In this document: positions 44,656-54,011 of the stretch, piece after piece | Numbering within the stretch: position 1 is the first letter of the stretch | How the letters are laid out: each line of letters opens with the position of its first letter | Origin: Planctomycetales bacterium | GTDB lineage: Bacteria; Planctomycetota; Planctomycetia; Isosphaerales; Isosphaeraceae | NCBI GenBank assembly: GCA_027452145.1 | Contig: DAIDHB010000280.1 | Span: forward strand, 47,888 to 111,887 | Direction of reading: 5' to 3' | DNA length: 64,000 nt | Notes under the pieces: generated by a model | Databases searched by the model: none | The model's input: only the letters and a program-made list of their open reading frames with translations | What the model was told of the DNA's origin: nothing | Translations under genes and position numbers: made by a program

Positions 44656-44868
44656 TCACCTCGGAAGTACGAAGCAGGTGGTCAGTGGAGGGAAATCTTC
44701 ACCCGCCCGAATGATCCAGGCTGACCGGATCGTTGCTCGACCCGACGGGTTCGTCATCTCGAAGTCGAGACGGTATCGCTGCCCGAACTCGTCAATGCGC
44801 TCCGCCACGGTCTCGGCGTCGGCCGCGGCCTGGAGCGGATTTCGCTCAGCGGTTTCATCACCGTTCAC
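44656..44868 (-). CDS. Truncated DUF6883-like protein
   Basis: 70 residues, GTG start inside the end of the DUF2442 gene (11-bp overlap). The C-terminal DUF6883 hallmark is present: AERIDEFGQRYRLDFEMTNP, SGRATIRSAWIIRAGEDFPPL, TTCFVL. Usual DUF6883 proteins are about 110 residues, so roughly the first 35-40 residues are missing; no matching N-terminal coding was found in the other frames nearby. It may be a shortened but expressed form or a decaying gene. Confidence 0.6.
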   Translation of the reverse strand: MNGDETAERNPLQAAADAETVAERIDEFGQRYRLDFEMTNPSGRATIRSAWIIRAGEDFPPLTTCFVLPR

Positions 44869-45157
44869 CGAACGAGACAGCCGACATAACGCCTCGTGAG
44901 GCCGCCGATTCGGAGACTGTCTCGGCTTCCAAATCGTGGAGCGCCTCTGGAGCGAAATCCGCACCATTCGGCCAGACGACCGTGCCGCAGGTCGCGTCGA
45001 GGGTCGCACATGCGAAATACGCGGGATCCCGCAGCGGTTCGAAGATCGGGCCCTCAAGCAGTGGGCTGACATCGACCTGCTTGGCGGTGCCATCGCTGAA
45101 AGTCAGCTGCAACGAATGCGGCCCGCAGACTCGGGCCTCACAGACGCGAAGGATCAT
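44858..45157 (-). CDS. DUF2442 domain protein
   Basis: 99 residues. GGGAGG about 8 bases upstream of the ATG at 45157. DUF2442 signatures: ARVCGPHSLQLTFSDGTAKQVDV, PLLEGPIFEPLRDPAYF, VVWPNGADFAPEALHDLE. DUF2442 genes are usually found directly after DUF4160 genes, as here, and act as the proposed second member of that two-gene unit. The C-terminal 18 residues beyond the domain overlap the next gene's start. Confidence 0.82.
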   Translation of the reverse strand: MILRVCEARVCGPHSLQLTFSDGTAKQVDVSPLLEGPIFEPLRDPAYFACATLDATCGTVVWPNGADFAPEALHDLEAETVSESAASRGVMSAVSFGER

Positions 45158-45171
45158 ACCCACCTCCCGAC

Positions 45172-45432
45172 TCACTCCAACCCCTCGATCGTGGGCAACG
45201 GCTGCCCGGTTCGCGCCAGCTCCCAGGATCGCGCCAGCTCGTCGTGGCGGGCCACGGCCCACTCGGAGACGAGCGTCCGGGCACGCCGCGGCAGCTTCCC
45301 ATCAAGGATCTCGGCCGTCTCGATCGCCACCGTCGCCTCGTGCTCGCCGTAGATCGCGTGGAAGTGAGGAGGCGAGTGGTCACGATAATACATGTAGATC
45401 GCGATGCCGTAGAATACCGAGATACGGGGCAC
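45172..45432 (-). CDS. DUF4160 domain protein
   Basis: 86 residues with a GTG start at 45432 and AGGAG upstream. DUF4160 hallmarks: MPRISVFYGIAIYMYYRDH, SPPHFHAIYGEHEATVAIE, ILDGKLPRRARTLVSEWA. The DUF2442 gene begins 14 bp after its stop. The DUF4160-DUF2442 pair is widespread in bacteria and predicted, not shown, to be toxin-antitoxin-like. It is the first gene of the minus-strand cluster; a TAGAAT -10-like box lies at 45477-45482 upstream, without a clear -35. Confidence 0.82.
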   Translation of the reverse strand: MPRISVFYGIAIYMYYRDHSPPHFHAIYGEHEATVAIETAEILDGKLPRRARTLVSEWAVARHDELARSWELARTGQPLPTIEGLE

Positions 45433-45643
45433 GCAAATCTCCTCTTGCTCCGGCGGTTCGCCGGCCTCTCATCTCCATTCTATTCCAGTTGTCGGTGCCG
45501 CGGAAGGCGGCGGCGTAGCCAGCCCGGGCAAGCGGCCCCCACCGCTTCGGAAGGACAGACAGGTGAGAATTGGTTGGACGCCGGCTACGGACCTATCGCG
45601 GACGATTCCCGTCCTCGCCGGAAAGGGGGTATTAACCTCGATA

Positions 45644-47326
45644 TCATCTTTTGGCCGCGGGCGCCTTCTGTCCGCTCGGATTGCGGTGAACCGTCAGCCA
45701 CGGCTGATCGGTCCGGGCCTCGAAGCCCGCAATGGGTGCGGTGGCGTGGTGGACGGTGCGAGGGTCCCTCGTCGTCCGCCCGATGATGCGGAACGGGCCG
45801 GAGTACGGGACCTCCCCGGCCGACAGCTCCAGCTCGACCGAGCGGGCCGAGGCATCCCCGGGCTTGGAGGTCATCGTCGTCGCCTTGACGCCGGCCGGGA
45901 GGCCCTCGGCGATGATCTCGATCGGCTCGGCCAGGCTGTCCACGCGCTTGACGGCCACCTTGACCTTCGTCGTCTTCCCCGGGGTCAGGTCGAAGCGATC
46001 GGCCGCCAGCGTCAGCTCGAAGTCCGGCCGCGGTCCGCACACGGTCAGCAGGTAGGCGAACCGAGGGCCGCCCCGGCCGTGGAGGTCGCGCACGACGAGG
46101 CGGTAGTCGCCATCCGCCGGGGCGGTGAACGATCGCTCGGAATCCCGATCCATGCCGCCCTCGTCGTCCGACTCGGCGACGACCTTGCCCGCGGCGTCGA
46201 GGATGCGGAGCACCGGATCGAGCGGCCGGCCCAGGGCGCGGGATTCGACGCGGATCACTCGCTTTTCGCCCTTCTTCAGCGAGATCCGGAACGCATCCCG
46301 ATCGTCGGGCGGGTCGATCCGGCCGCTAATCGCGATCGGGTTCGTGATTATCTGGGGATGTGTCGGATCGTTCGGCTCGGCCTCGACCGTCGCGGGGCAG
46401 GGGACCCGGCGCACCTCGGCCTGTCCCGATAGCGACCCGGCGGCCGCCTCGAATACCTCGCGGCCGTCCGGGGTCGGGACCGGTAAGGACATCGCACCGG
46501 AGATGTTCCAGCCGATGGCCTCGACGGTGGCCGGCCCGTCGCGGCCTACGGCGACCGGGAAGGCATAATCGAGGAAGCCGCCGGTCGTCAGGGTGAGCCG
46601 ATACACGTAGTCACCGCCTCCGGCGAACCGGATGCTGCTGTCGGGCTTGCTCGGGAACGCAAACAGCCGGACGGTGTACCGGCCGGAGGCCGGGGCCTCG
46701 AAGATGATGCGAGGATCCGGGCCGACGTCGTCGTCATTCTGGGCGAGCACCGATCCCTCGGCCGAGACGACCTGGAGCACGGCGTCCATCGGCGAGCCGA
46801 GCCGCCCCGCCGCCTCGACGCTGGCGACCATCGTCTGGCCGCGTTCGAGTGAGAGGGCGAATCCGTCCACGTCACCCGCCTTCGCCAGGCGGCCGTTGAC
46901 CGTCATCGACGACCTGTCCAGGCGCTGCGCCGCCTTCGGCTCGTCATTCGGCTCGACCTCGATCGTCTCGGGCAGCACGCCGACGACGAACGGGCGCAGC
47001 TCGGTCGCGCCCTCGTCGTCGTAAAGCCGGATCCATCGCAGGCCGGGGGCCGCATCGGGCGCCACGACGGCCGACAGCTTTCCCTTCGCCTTCTCGGCCC
47101 GGATGGCGACGCCCGGCCCGTCGACCCAGGCCTGGACCGGCCAGCGGTCGAACGTCCCCGCCGCCTCGATCGCGACGGTCTGGCCGCGGCACGCTCCCGG
47201 CGGGAACAACCCGGTCAGGGTCGGCGGTTTCGCCAGGCACGGACGCGGGGCGATCAGCCCCGCGATCAGGACCGCCCCGAGGATCCCGATCGGCGGCTTC
47301 CACCTCGGTCGCGAAGGCCGGCTCAT
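45644..47326 (-). CDS. PPC-domain secreted protein
   Basis: 560 residues. A signal peptide (PIGILGAVLIAGLIAPRPCLA) and two PPC (bacterial pre-peptidase C-terminal) units are visible: EVEPNDEPKAAQRLD...GDVDGFALSLERGQTM and EAEPNDPTHPQIITN...RDAFRISLKKGEKRVI, followed by beta-sandwich sequence. The start overlaps the DUF1501 stop by an ATGA, so translation is coupled. Last gene of the 48665-50854, 47323-48642, 45644-47326 operon. No catalytic residues seen; probably a binding or scaffold component. Confidence 0.88.
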   Translation of the reverse strand: MSRPSRPRWKPPIGILGAVLIAGLIAPRPCLAKPPTLTGLFPPGACRGQTVAIEAAGTFDRWPVQAWVDGPGVAIRAEKAKGKLSAVVAPDAAPGLRWIRLYDDEGATELRPFVVGVLPETIEVEPNDEPKAAQRLDRSSMTVNGRLAKAGDVDGFALSLERGQTMVASVEAAGRLGSPMDAVLQVVSAEGSVLAQNDDDVGPDPRIIFEAPASGRYTVRLFAFPSKPDSSIRFAGGGDYVYRLTLTTGGFLDYAFPVAVGRDGPATVEAIGWNISGAMSLPVPTPDGREVFEAAAGSLSGQAEVRRVPCPATVEAEPNDPTHPQIITNPIAISGRIDPPDDRDAFRISLKKGEKRVIRVESRALGRPLDPVLRILDAAGKVVAESDDEGGMDRDSERSFTAPADGDYRLVVRDLHGRGGPRFAYLLTVCGPRPDFELTLAADRFDLTPGKTTKVKVAVKRVDSLAEPIEIIAEGLPAGVKATTMTSKPGDASARSVELELSAGEVPYSGPFRIIGRTTRDPRTVHHATAPIAGFEARTDQPWLTVHRNPSGQKAPAAKR

Positions 47327-48642
47327 CCCATGAGTTCCCGAATCGGGGTCGGGTCGCTCACGAGCTGGACCGGGCGGCCGTTGGGGGCGTGGAAGATCTT
47401 CGCCGGGTCGATGCCGAGCTTGGTGTAGATCGTCGCGGCGAAGTGCTCGGGCGCGAGCACCCGCTCGTTCGCGGCATAACCGTGGCGGTCGGTCGAGCCG
47501 ACCACCAGGCCCCCGGGCGTCCCGCACCCGGCGAACAGGACCGACATCGCGCTGGACCAGTGGTCTCGGCCGGCGTCCTTGTTGATCTTCGGCGTCCGGC
47601 CGAACTCGCCCAGCGCGACCACCAGCGTCGTTTCCAGAAGGCCGCGACGGTCGAGGTCCTGGATCAACGAGGCGATCGTCGATTCGAAGGCCGACATCCG
47701 CTCGCGGTACGCCTTGAAGATGCCGATGTGATGGTCCCATCCGCCCTGGTTGAGGGTCACGAACGGGACGCCGGCCTCGACCAGCCGACGGGCCAGCAGC
47801 GCCCGCTGGCCGAACGCGTTCCGGCCGTAGGCGTCGCGGACCGCGTCGGGCTCATCGCCGATCCGGAACGCCCGCTGGGCATCTCGCGACGACATCAGGT
47901 CGTAGCCCTGTTCGTAGTAAGTGTCGAGCGTCACGGCCGGGTCGGCGGCCGACTCTTCCGCGAAGCGGCGGAAGCGGTCGACCCGCGCCCGGAGGTCGCG
48001 GCGACGGTCGGCGCGGCGATCGTCGAGGCCCCTCGGCGGCGCGACGTCGCGGACCCGGAAGCCGTCGCGGCTCGGGTCGTCGGGGACCACGAACGGGGCG
48101 TACTTCGCGCCCAGGAAGTTCGGCCCGCCCGACCTCGACATGCTCGGGATTGAGAAATAAGGCGGCAATCCACCGATCGCCCCCCGCTCGTGCGCCGCGA
48201 CCGAGCCCAGGCTGGGGTGAAAGCTGACAAACGCCCCGCAGCCGACCGGGATCCTTGTCGGTGCGCCCGTCATCATGTAGTGGTTGCCGGCGCCGTGGTT
48301 CCCCTGGTTGTGGCAGATCGACCGGACGATCGCCAGCTTGTCCGCGATCGCCGCCAGCCGTTGCATCGGCTCGGAGAAATAAATCCCCGGCACCGACGTC
48401 TCGATCGGCGAGAACTCGCCGCGGACTTCTCGGGGCGCATCGGGCTTGGGGTCGAACGTCTCGTAGTGGCTCGGTCCGCCGTCCATCCAGATCAGGATGC
48501 AGCTCGACGGCCGGCGGCCGGGCAGGGCGGCCTCACCTCGCAACCGGAGGGCGTCCACCAGGCCGCCGCCGATCAGGGCGCCCAGGCCCAGCCGCAGGCA
48601 GTCCCGGCGGGTGACCGATTCGCAGTTCGTGTGCAGGCCCAT
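47323..48642 (-). CDS. DUF1501 protein (sulfatase-fold family)
   Basis: 439 residues. N-terminal Tat-like leader (RRDCLRLGLGALIGGGLVDA) and DUF1501 motifs: ILIWMDGGPSHYETFDPKPD, IADKLAIVRSICHNQGNHG, GYDLMSSRDAQRAFRIG, AYGRNAFGQRALLARRL, WDHHIGIFKAYRERM, VVALGEFGRTPKIN, GRDHWSSAMSVLFAG. It lies 22 bp after the DUF1549 gene's stop and overlaps the PPC gene. A second DUF1501 gene lies at 22607, so this family occurs twice within 26 kb. Confidence 0.9.
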   Translation of the reverse strand: MGLHTNCESVTRRDCLRLGLGALIGGGLVDALRLRGEAALPGRRPSSCILIWMDGGPSHYETFDPKPDAPREVRGEFSPIETSVPGIYFSEPMQRLAAIADKLAIVRSICHNQGNHGAGNHYMMTGAPTRIPVGCGAFVSFHPSLGSVAAHERGAIGGLPPYFSIPSMSRSGGPNFLGAKYAPFVVPDDPSRDGFRVRDVAPPRGLDDRRADRRRDLRARVDRFRRFAEESAADPAVTLDTYYEQGYDLMSSRDAQRAFRIGDEPDAVRDAYGRNAFGQRALLARRLVEAGVPFVTLNQGGWDHHIGIFKAYRERMSAFESTIASLIQDLDRRGLLETTLVVALGEFGRTPKINKDAGRDHWSSAMSVLFAGCGTPGGLVVGSTDRHGYAANERVLAPEHFAATIYTKLGIDPAKIFHAPNGRPVQLVSDPTPIRELMG

Positions 48643-48664
48643 GGCAATACCCCCAACCGTCAGT

Positions 48665-50854
48665 TCAGTCCTTGAACAGGAATTCCGCCGAGTTGATCAG
48701 CGCCCACATCAGGTCCTCGGCCGCTGCGCGGCGGTCGGCCCCGGGTGCCTCGAACAGCGCGACCCCGACCGATCTCTCATCCTCGGTCGGGAGCCGCGAA
48801 TAGGTGAGCAAATAGAGCTCCTCGACGATCGCGCGCGGCGACCGGCCGCTCTTCGCCAGCCTCGCCGCCCGGCCGTCATCGCTGGTGACCTTCCGGTGCA
48901 GCTCGGGCGCGTTCATCAGGTGGAGCGCCTGGACGACCGTGGTGTCGACGGTGCGCTCGCAGGGCGGGTCCTGGTTCGGGTCGGGCCGGCCGAACGTGTC
49001 CAGGAACAGCGAGGGCACCCGATGCGTCCAGATCTCCGCGGCCCGCGAGCCGGGCGGTGCCGCCGAGAAGGTGTCGGGCACGCCGGTCACGTCCGAGATC
49101 GCGTCGAGCAGCACCTCGGCCCGCAGCCGCTGCCGGTAGTGCCGCGAGAAGTTCCTCGTGTCGGCGACGTTCCGCTCGTTCGGCTCGGAGGCCAGCGCGT
49201 ACACCGAAGATGTCAGAATCGTCCGGATCAGGTGCTTGAGGTCATACCCGTGGATCCGGAAATCGTCGGCCAGGGCGTCGAGCAGCGGCCCGTTGCTCGG
49301 CGGGTTGGTCGCGCGCAGGTCATCCACGGGGTCCACGATCCCGCGGCCCATGATCTCGGCCCAGACCCGGTTGACGATCACCCGCGAGAAATACCGGTTC
49401 TCGGGCGACGTCATCCAGCTCGCCAGCGCCTCGCGGGGGTCCGCGTCGGGATCGTCGGGCACGGGCGCCGAGCCGAAGAGCGCCCGGGGCGCCAGGACCG
49501 CGCCCGTGAGCGGGTGCTTCACCGACCCCGACTTCCCCGCGAAGATGATCTCCTCGCTGCCGGAGATCGGCGGCGACAGGCCGGTCCCCTTGCGGCCGAT
49601 CCTGGCGAAAAACGCGGAGAACTCGTAGAACTGCGACTGGTCCCACGACTCGAACGGATGATGGTGGCATTTGGCGCATTCGAGCCGGATGCCCAGGAAG
49701 AGCTGGCTGACCAGCGGCGCGATCTCTTCCGGCTCGCGGCGGTCGCGGAAGATCGTCGCCGGCCCCTGATCGAAGGTGCTTCCGCTCGCCGTCACGATCT
49801 CGCGGACAAATTGGTCGTACGGGATGTTCCGCCGAAAGGAGTCCCGGATCCAGCCGTCGAGGTTCAGGACCGCCTTGATCCCCACGCGATAGGGATTCGG
49901 GCGCAGGAGGTCCATCCACTTGTTCGCCCAGTGGTCCGCGTATTCGGGCCGATCGAGCAGGCGATCGACCAGGCGCGCCCTCCTGTCGGGCGACGGGTCG
50001 GCGAGGAACCGTCGCGTCTCCTCGGGAGTGGGGAGCCGGCCGATCACGTCCAGGTGCGCGCGCCGGAGGAACGTGGTGTCGCCGGCCGGCTGGGATGGCA
50101 ACAGCCCGAGCTTGTGCAGCTTCGTCCAGACGTGCCCGTCGATGAAGTTCGACCTCGGCAGCGAGGCGTAACGCGAGGCCGGGACCTCGCCCGGCAGGGG
50201 GATGTTGACGTCGCAGCTCGCGAACAGGCCGACGAACCGGGCCGAGACGGTCGCATCGCCCGGGATCGGGCCGGTGGTGATGCGCCCCTCGTCGCTGGCC
50301 TTCACCAGCGCCGGCTCGCTGGAGAGGAAGGCGGCCAGGCCGGTCACGTCCTCGGTCGAGCCGTCCGTGTAGTGCGCCTTGACCCGTAGCGGGAACGACT
50401 CGCCGGGCTTCAGGGTTCGCTCGGTCGGCTCCACGGCGATCCGCTCGACGCGGGGCGCATCGGCCGGCGTGCTGGGCATCCCTCCGATGATCCAGTCGAG
50501 CACCGTCCGGTAACCCGAACTTCCCGGCGCCAGCCGGACCCCGCCGCCGTGCGGCAGCCGCGCCGAGGCCTTCGCCAGCAGGAGACTCTCGGCCGGCCGG
50601 ATCCGGGAGACCCGGCGCCCGCCCGCGTCCTTCGCGATCGCCACATAATCGCCGGCCGGGTCGAACCCCAGCAACGAGAGCGCGAATCCACTCCGGCCCC
50701 CGGACTTGCCATGACACGCCCCGGCGTTGCACCCGGCCCGCGTCAGCACCGGTTCGACGTCCCGCTCGAACGTGGGCGCTCGGCCCTCGCCGGCTTTCAC
50801 CGCCCCGGCCATCGTCGCCAATCCACCGAGCAGGCCGAGGATCAGTCTACGCAT
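48665..50854 (-). CDS. DUF1549/DUF1553 protein with N-terminal cytochrome-like segment
   Basis: 729 residues. Start at 50854 chosen because it leads straight into the signal peptide (LILGLLGGLATMAGAVKA). Residues about 30-120 contain VLTRAGCNAGACHGKSGGRSGF and the LLLAKASARLPHGGG pattern of the planctomycete cytochrome-like segment. Then a Big-2-like strand region (FPLRVKAHYTDGSTEDVTGL), the DUF1549 domain (FLRRAHLDVIGRLPTPEETR; LECAKCHHHPF) and the DUF1553 domain (VIVNRVWAEIMGRGIVDP; LLTYSRLPTEDERSVGVALF). Two CxxCH sites could bind haem; unproven. First gene of a three-gene operon. Confidence 0.88.
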   Translation of the reverse strand: MRRLILGLLGGLATMAGAVKAGEGRAPTFERDVEPVLTRAGCNAGACHGKSGGRSGFALSLLGFDPAGDYVAIAKDAGGRRVSRIRPAESLLLAKASARLPHGGGVRLAPGSSGYRTVLDWIIGGMPSTPADAPRVERIAVEPTERTLKPGESFPLRVKAHYTDGSTEDVTGLAAFLSSEPALVKASDEGRITTGPIPGDATVSARFVGLFASCDVNIPLPGEVPASRYASLPRSNFIDGHVWTKLHKLGLLPSQPAGDTTFLRRAHLDVIGRLPTPEETRRFLADPSPDRRARLVDRLLDRPEYADHWANKWMDLLRPNPYRVGIKAVLNLDGWIRDSFRRNIPYDQFVREIVTASGSTFDQGPATIFRDRREPEEIAPLVSQLFLGIRLECAKCHHHPFESWDQSQFYEFSAFFARIGRKGTGLSPPISGSEEIIFAGKSGSVKHPLTGAVLAPRALFGSAPVPDDPDADPREALASWMTSPENRYFSRVIVNRVWAEIMGRGIVDPVDDLRATNPPSNGPLLDALADDFRIHGYDLKHLIRTILTSSVYALASEPNERNVADTRNFSRHYRQRLRAEVLLDAISDVTGVPDTFSAAPPGSRAAEIWTHRVPSLFLDTFGRPDPNQDPPCERTVDTTVVQALHLMNAPELHRKVTSDDGRAARLAKSGRSPRAIVEELYLLTYSRLPTEDERSVGVALFEAPGADRRAAAEDLMWALINSAEFLFKD

Positions 50855-51613
50855 CCGGGAGTCCCGACAGGCTTCAGAAGAGGCGATCGTCCCATTCTTT
50901 CGCCCCAATCTTAATCGATGCCGCGGCGAAAATCCAACATTTGATGATCACCGTGGAAGTGCAACGGGGCGAAGAGAGCGGATGGAGCCAGTCCTGGTTG
51001 ATAGTCCGCTCGCCGTTTGAGGAGACGCCCTCTGTATGACGAATCCCGAGAATCGCGTATGGCGTGCAAGATTTCCCAGGGGACTCGGGCGCCAGGCTTT
51101 GCATCGTCAGAACTGCTCGAATCGCCCTCGGTCAATCGCGGCTCCGCCTCCTCCCGCTGGCCAGTCCCCGGAGGAGGAAACCACCGAGACACCGAGACAC
51201 GGAGATCGAACCGAGAAGAGAAGAGGACTCGAGACCGGCTCACCCCGGCCGATCTCCCATGCCCGGTCCCCCAACTGTCTTCTCTTCCGATCTCTGTGTC
51301 TCGGTGTCTCGGTGGTTCATGATTCCTGATTGATAAGTTGCTGGCGGCTCGGCCGCGCTGGCCTCCCGACCCTTACGCGACAGGAATTGCAGGTTGCCCC
51401 TCGGGGACCGGCACGGATTGAGTCGGGCTTTTCGATCGGGAAGGCTGAGGACCCAGTGACCGACGGACGCACATTGGCGAACTGGCGACGTGAGTCGCCG
51501 GGTCCCTCACTCCTGCCGACCCACCGGCCCGCCGAGTCGCCGACCGGTGCGGGATGGCCCGGCGACTGACGTCGGCGGTTCGCCAGGGTGGCGCGGAGCG
51601 GAGGGACGTAGCG
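50855..51613. other. 759-bp gap containing a large palindrome
   Basis: Between the DUF1549 gene start and the M28 peptidase stop, both minus strand. It holds the palindrome at 51181-51315. Open frames here carry repeat-derived residues (VSVSRW) and are not considered genes. Confidence 0.6.
51181..51315. repeat. Long inverted repeat (CCACCGAGACACCGAGACAC type)
   Basis: Left arm 51181-51223 begins CCACCGAGACACCGAGACAC; right arm 51278-51315 ends in its complement (GTGTCTCGGTGTCTCGGTGG). Inner AGAAGAGAAGA / TCTTCTCTTC also pair. The outer arms pair at nearly every position; the loop is about 54 nt. The repeat type is known to me as a dispersed planctomycete palindrome, from memory only. Confidence 0.75.
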
Positions 51614-53023
51614 TCACTCGCGATTCGCCTGGGCCGGTCGGATCGGGGGCGGGACGGGGAAGGTCGGCAAGCTCGCGTTACCGTCGCGGTCGACCGCCTG
51701 GACGGCGAAGAACAGGTCGTCCTTGGAAAGATCCTTGACAACCGCCTCGGCCCGGTCGGCGGGCTTATCGGCGAGGACGTCGAGCCCTCGCGTCCAGAAC
51801 GGTTGATGCGTGGCGCGCCAGACGATCCGATAGCCGGCCAGTTCGGGCTCGCTCCCGCGCTTCCAGCCGATCCGGGTGTCGTATTCCTGCCGGCCGGTCG
51901 CGAAGCGGACGTCGGTTGGAGGCGCCGGCGCCAGCGCCAGGCTCGCGAGGGTCGCCGCGTTCACCCGTGCGACCTGAGCCACGTAGGCGAAGTCGACCCG
52001 ATCGACGACGTCTCCGAACTCGACACCGTCAACCGTCTCCACCTTCTTGTGCTGGCGGTTGAAATCCTCGTTGGGCTCGGTGAACCGGACGGCGGCGTAC
52101 CCTCGTTCGTTGAAGGGGATGTGGTCGCCTCCTCGTCCGTAGCGGTCGCGCCGGAAGACCAGGGTCACCTCGAAGTTGTTGAGGTAGAGCTCGCCGGCCT
52201 CCTTGATGTAACGGGCGAGCTGGCGAGAGGGTCCATCGTTCTCGCCGCCGACTGAGCGTCGAATCCGGGCCTGGGCCTCGGTCTCGTCGGACGGCACCCC
52301 CTCGGAGAAGACGCGGACCCGCCGATTATCCCTGATCCCGTTGCCTCCGTGGGTGTTGCCGACGATGTCATTGGTGAGCATCGCCTCGATCTTCCGGCCT
52401 TCTCGCCTGGCCTTCTCGGCCCAGTGCGTGGCGCCGAGCAGGCCCTGCTCCTCGCCCGCGACGGCGAGGAAGACGAGCGTGGCGTCGAAATGATGCTTCG
52501 ACATGACCCGGGCCAGTTCCAACGAGACAGCGGTGCCCGAGGCGTCGTCGTTGGCGCCGGGGGCGTCGCTCTTCGCGTCGGAGATCGGCCAGGGGATCGA
52601 GTCGTAATGGCCGCTGACGACGAGCCACCGGTCCTTCGAGGCCGGCTGGGTGCCGGGCAGGATGGCGACGAGGTTGACCAGCGTCGTTGGCCTCGGCACC
52701 CGCGGGGCGACCGGCTGGACGAACGAATCCTCCTCGACGATCAACCGGCCGCCGGACTCCCTGGCATAGGATTCCAGCTCTCCCTTGATCCAACGCCGAG
52801 CCGCGCCGATGCCGCGATCGGGGTTGTCCGGGTCGGATAGCGTGTGCCTGGTGCCGAAGCTCGCCAGCTTCCGGATCGTTGTCTCGATTCGGGCGGGGGA
52901 AACCTCGGTGACAATCTCTTCGATGGTCGGGTTCTTCTTCGACCCGACAAGCACCTGTTGCGCATCGGCTGGCCGGGACGTCAGGATCGCCAGGAACAGT
53001 GCGGCGACGGTCGCATATCTCAT
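51614..53023 (-). CDS. M28-family metallopeptidase
   Basis: 469 residues. Start at 53023 with the signal peptide MRYATVAALFLAILTSRPADA. The M28 zinc-binding residues are visible in order: SGHYDS (His, Asp), GANDDASGTA (Asp), EEQGLLG (Glu pair), later MLTNDIVG (Asp) and the distal HIPF His. Substrate-binding helices surround them. The C-terminal region (VRFATGRQEYDTRIGWKRGS...) is a beta-sandwich add-on (fibronectin-like). Exported aminopeptidase or glutamyl-cyclase-like enzyme; the substrate is not predictable. Confidence 0.9.
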   Translation of the reverse strand: MRYATVAALFLAILTSRPADAQQVLVGSKKNPTIEEIVTEVSPARIETTIRKLASFGTRHTLSDPDNPDRGIGAARRWIKGELESYARESGGRLIVEEDSFVQPVAPRVPRPTTLVNLVAILPGTQPASKDRWLVVSGHYDSIPWPISDAKSDAPGANDDASGTAVSLELARVMSKHHFDATLVFLAVAGEEQGLLGATHWAEKARREGRKIEAMLTNDIVGNTHGGNGIRDNRRVRVFSEGVPSDETEAQARIRRSVGGENDGPSRQLARYIKEAGELYLNNFEVTLVFRRDRYGRGGDHIPFNERGYAAVRFTEPNEDFNRQHKKVETVDGVEFGDVVDRVDFAYVAQVARVNAATLASLALAPAPPTDVRFATGRQEYDTRIGWKRGSEPELAGYRIVWRATHQPFWTRGLDVLADKPADRAEAVVKDLSKDDLFFAVQAVDRDGNASLPTFPVPPPIRPAQANRE

Positions 53024-53716
53024 CGAGCGGTTTCCCCGGGAGGGTGCCGTTTCGCGACACAAATCGGACCAGCTTAGCTATGGATTCGACCCGGATCAAG
53101 CGGCGGAGGTCGGTCGGTTCGCGCGGACGAGGACGCGGGAATCACCGGGTCGGGCCGAGGGGCTCGACGACCAGCCGCGTAGTCGAACCGGACGCGGCGG
53201 TCGTGGGGTCTGGGAGATTGCCGCGACGACCCGCTTCGCGACCAACCGATCCGCTCCCTCAGCGGGTACGACCATGCGTCTACTGTCATCTCTCGTCCAG
53301 GGATTTCCGTGGGCTCAACGCCTTTATTATTTTCTTGCAATGGTCTGGACAGGCACGCCTACTCTGCCTACGCTAATTCACGGTGAGTGGATACCCGACC
53401 GTGGCGACACGATCTCTCCCGATTCCAACTCACCGAGTTACGGGTCGTTCCGACCCGGAGCCATCGGACGTCTTCCCCGCGTCCTGCTCCGTACCCTCCC
53501 CTTCGTCGGCACGACTTCGGCACAATCCACCGTTGAATTCTGCCTCCTTCGCCGAACTCATTCGGGCCTAGCCTCTTCCCGGACCCTCGCCGGTGGCTGA
53601 TTTGCGATCGCGCGGAGCCTGTCGGTACGGGCGCTGTAGTCGTCGCGGACCAGCGGAGCCGTCTGGTTGCGCAAACTGCCACCCCAGCAGTCAATTCCAA
53701 CGAAAGGTGCAGTCTC
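53024..53716. other. 693-bp intergenic region
   Basis: Between divergent genes. Mostly featureless; a short AT-rich stretch around 53316-53340 (TTTATTATTTTCTTGCAA) stands out from the GC-rich background and may mark a promoter for the lipoprotein/DUF1559 genes. Confidence 0.5.
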
Positions 53717-53905
53717 GTGACGAACCACCGCGAGATGCTGAGGATGGCGTGCGCCGTGATCCTGGCCGCGGCCGTGGGGTGCGGGACCGGCTCGCCCCCG
53801 GAGCCGGTCGATGAGGCCGGCGCCAAGGCGGGCATTCTGCCGGTGACCACCAAGGACCTTCCCAAAGGAGCGAGGCTCGGCAAGGCGAAGGCCGTGGTCC
53901 ATTGA
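53717..53905 (+). CDS. Small lipoprotein
   Basis: 62 residues, GTG start with a GAAAGGTG Shine-Dalgarno. The lipobox AVGC (Cys22) follows a hydrophobic segment (MACAVILAAA). The mature part is short (about 40 residues) with a KGARLGKAKAVVH end. It precedes the DUF1559 gene by 106 bp; small lipoproteins next to DUF1559 genes are common in Planctomycetes, though their role is unknown. Confidence 0.7.
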   Translation: MTNHREMLRMACAVILAAAVGCGTGSPPEPVDEAGAKAGILPVTTKDLPKGARLGKAKAVVH

Positions 53906-54011
53906 CGGCCCACTCGCGATGAAGCCGGACCCGCGATCGTTGTCAAATCCTCTCCGAATCCGACTCGTCCCAGTCATCCCGACCGACCGAACACCTCCCG
54001 AGGAGTCCGTC

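Noticed and set aside
50911..51243. 110-residue open frame near the large palindrome
   Set aside because: It is translated repeat DNA (LRVSVSRW) and has no other coding sign.
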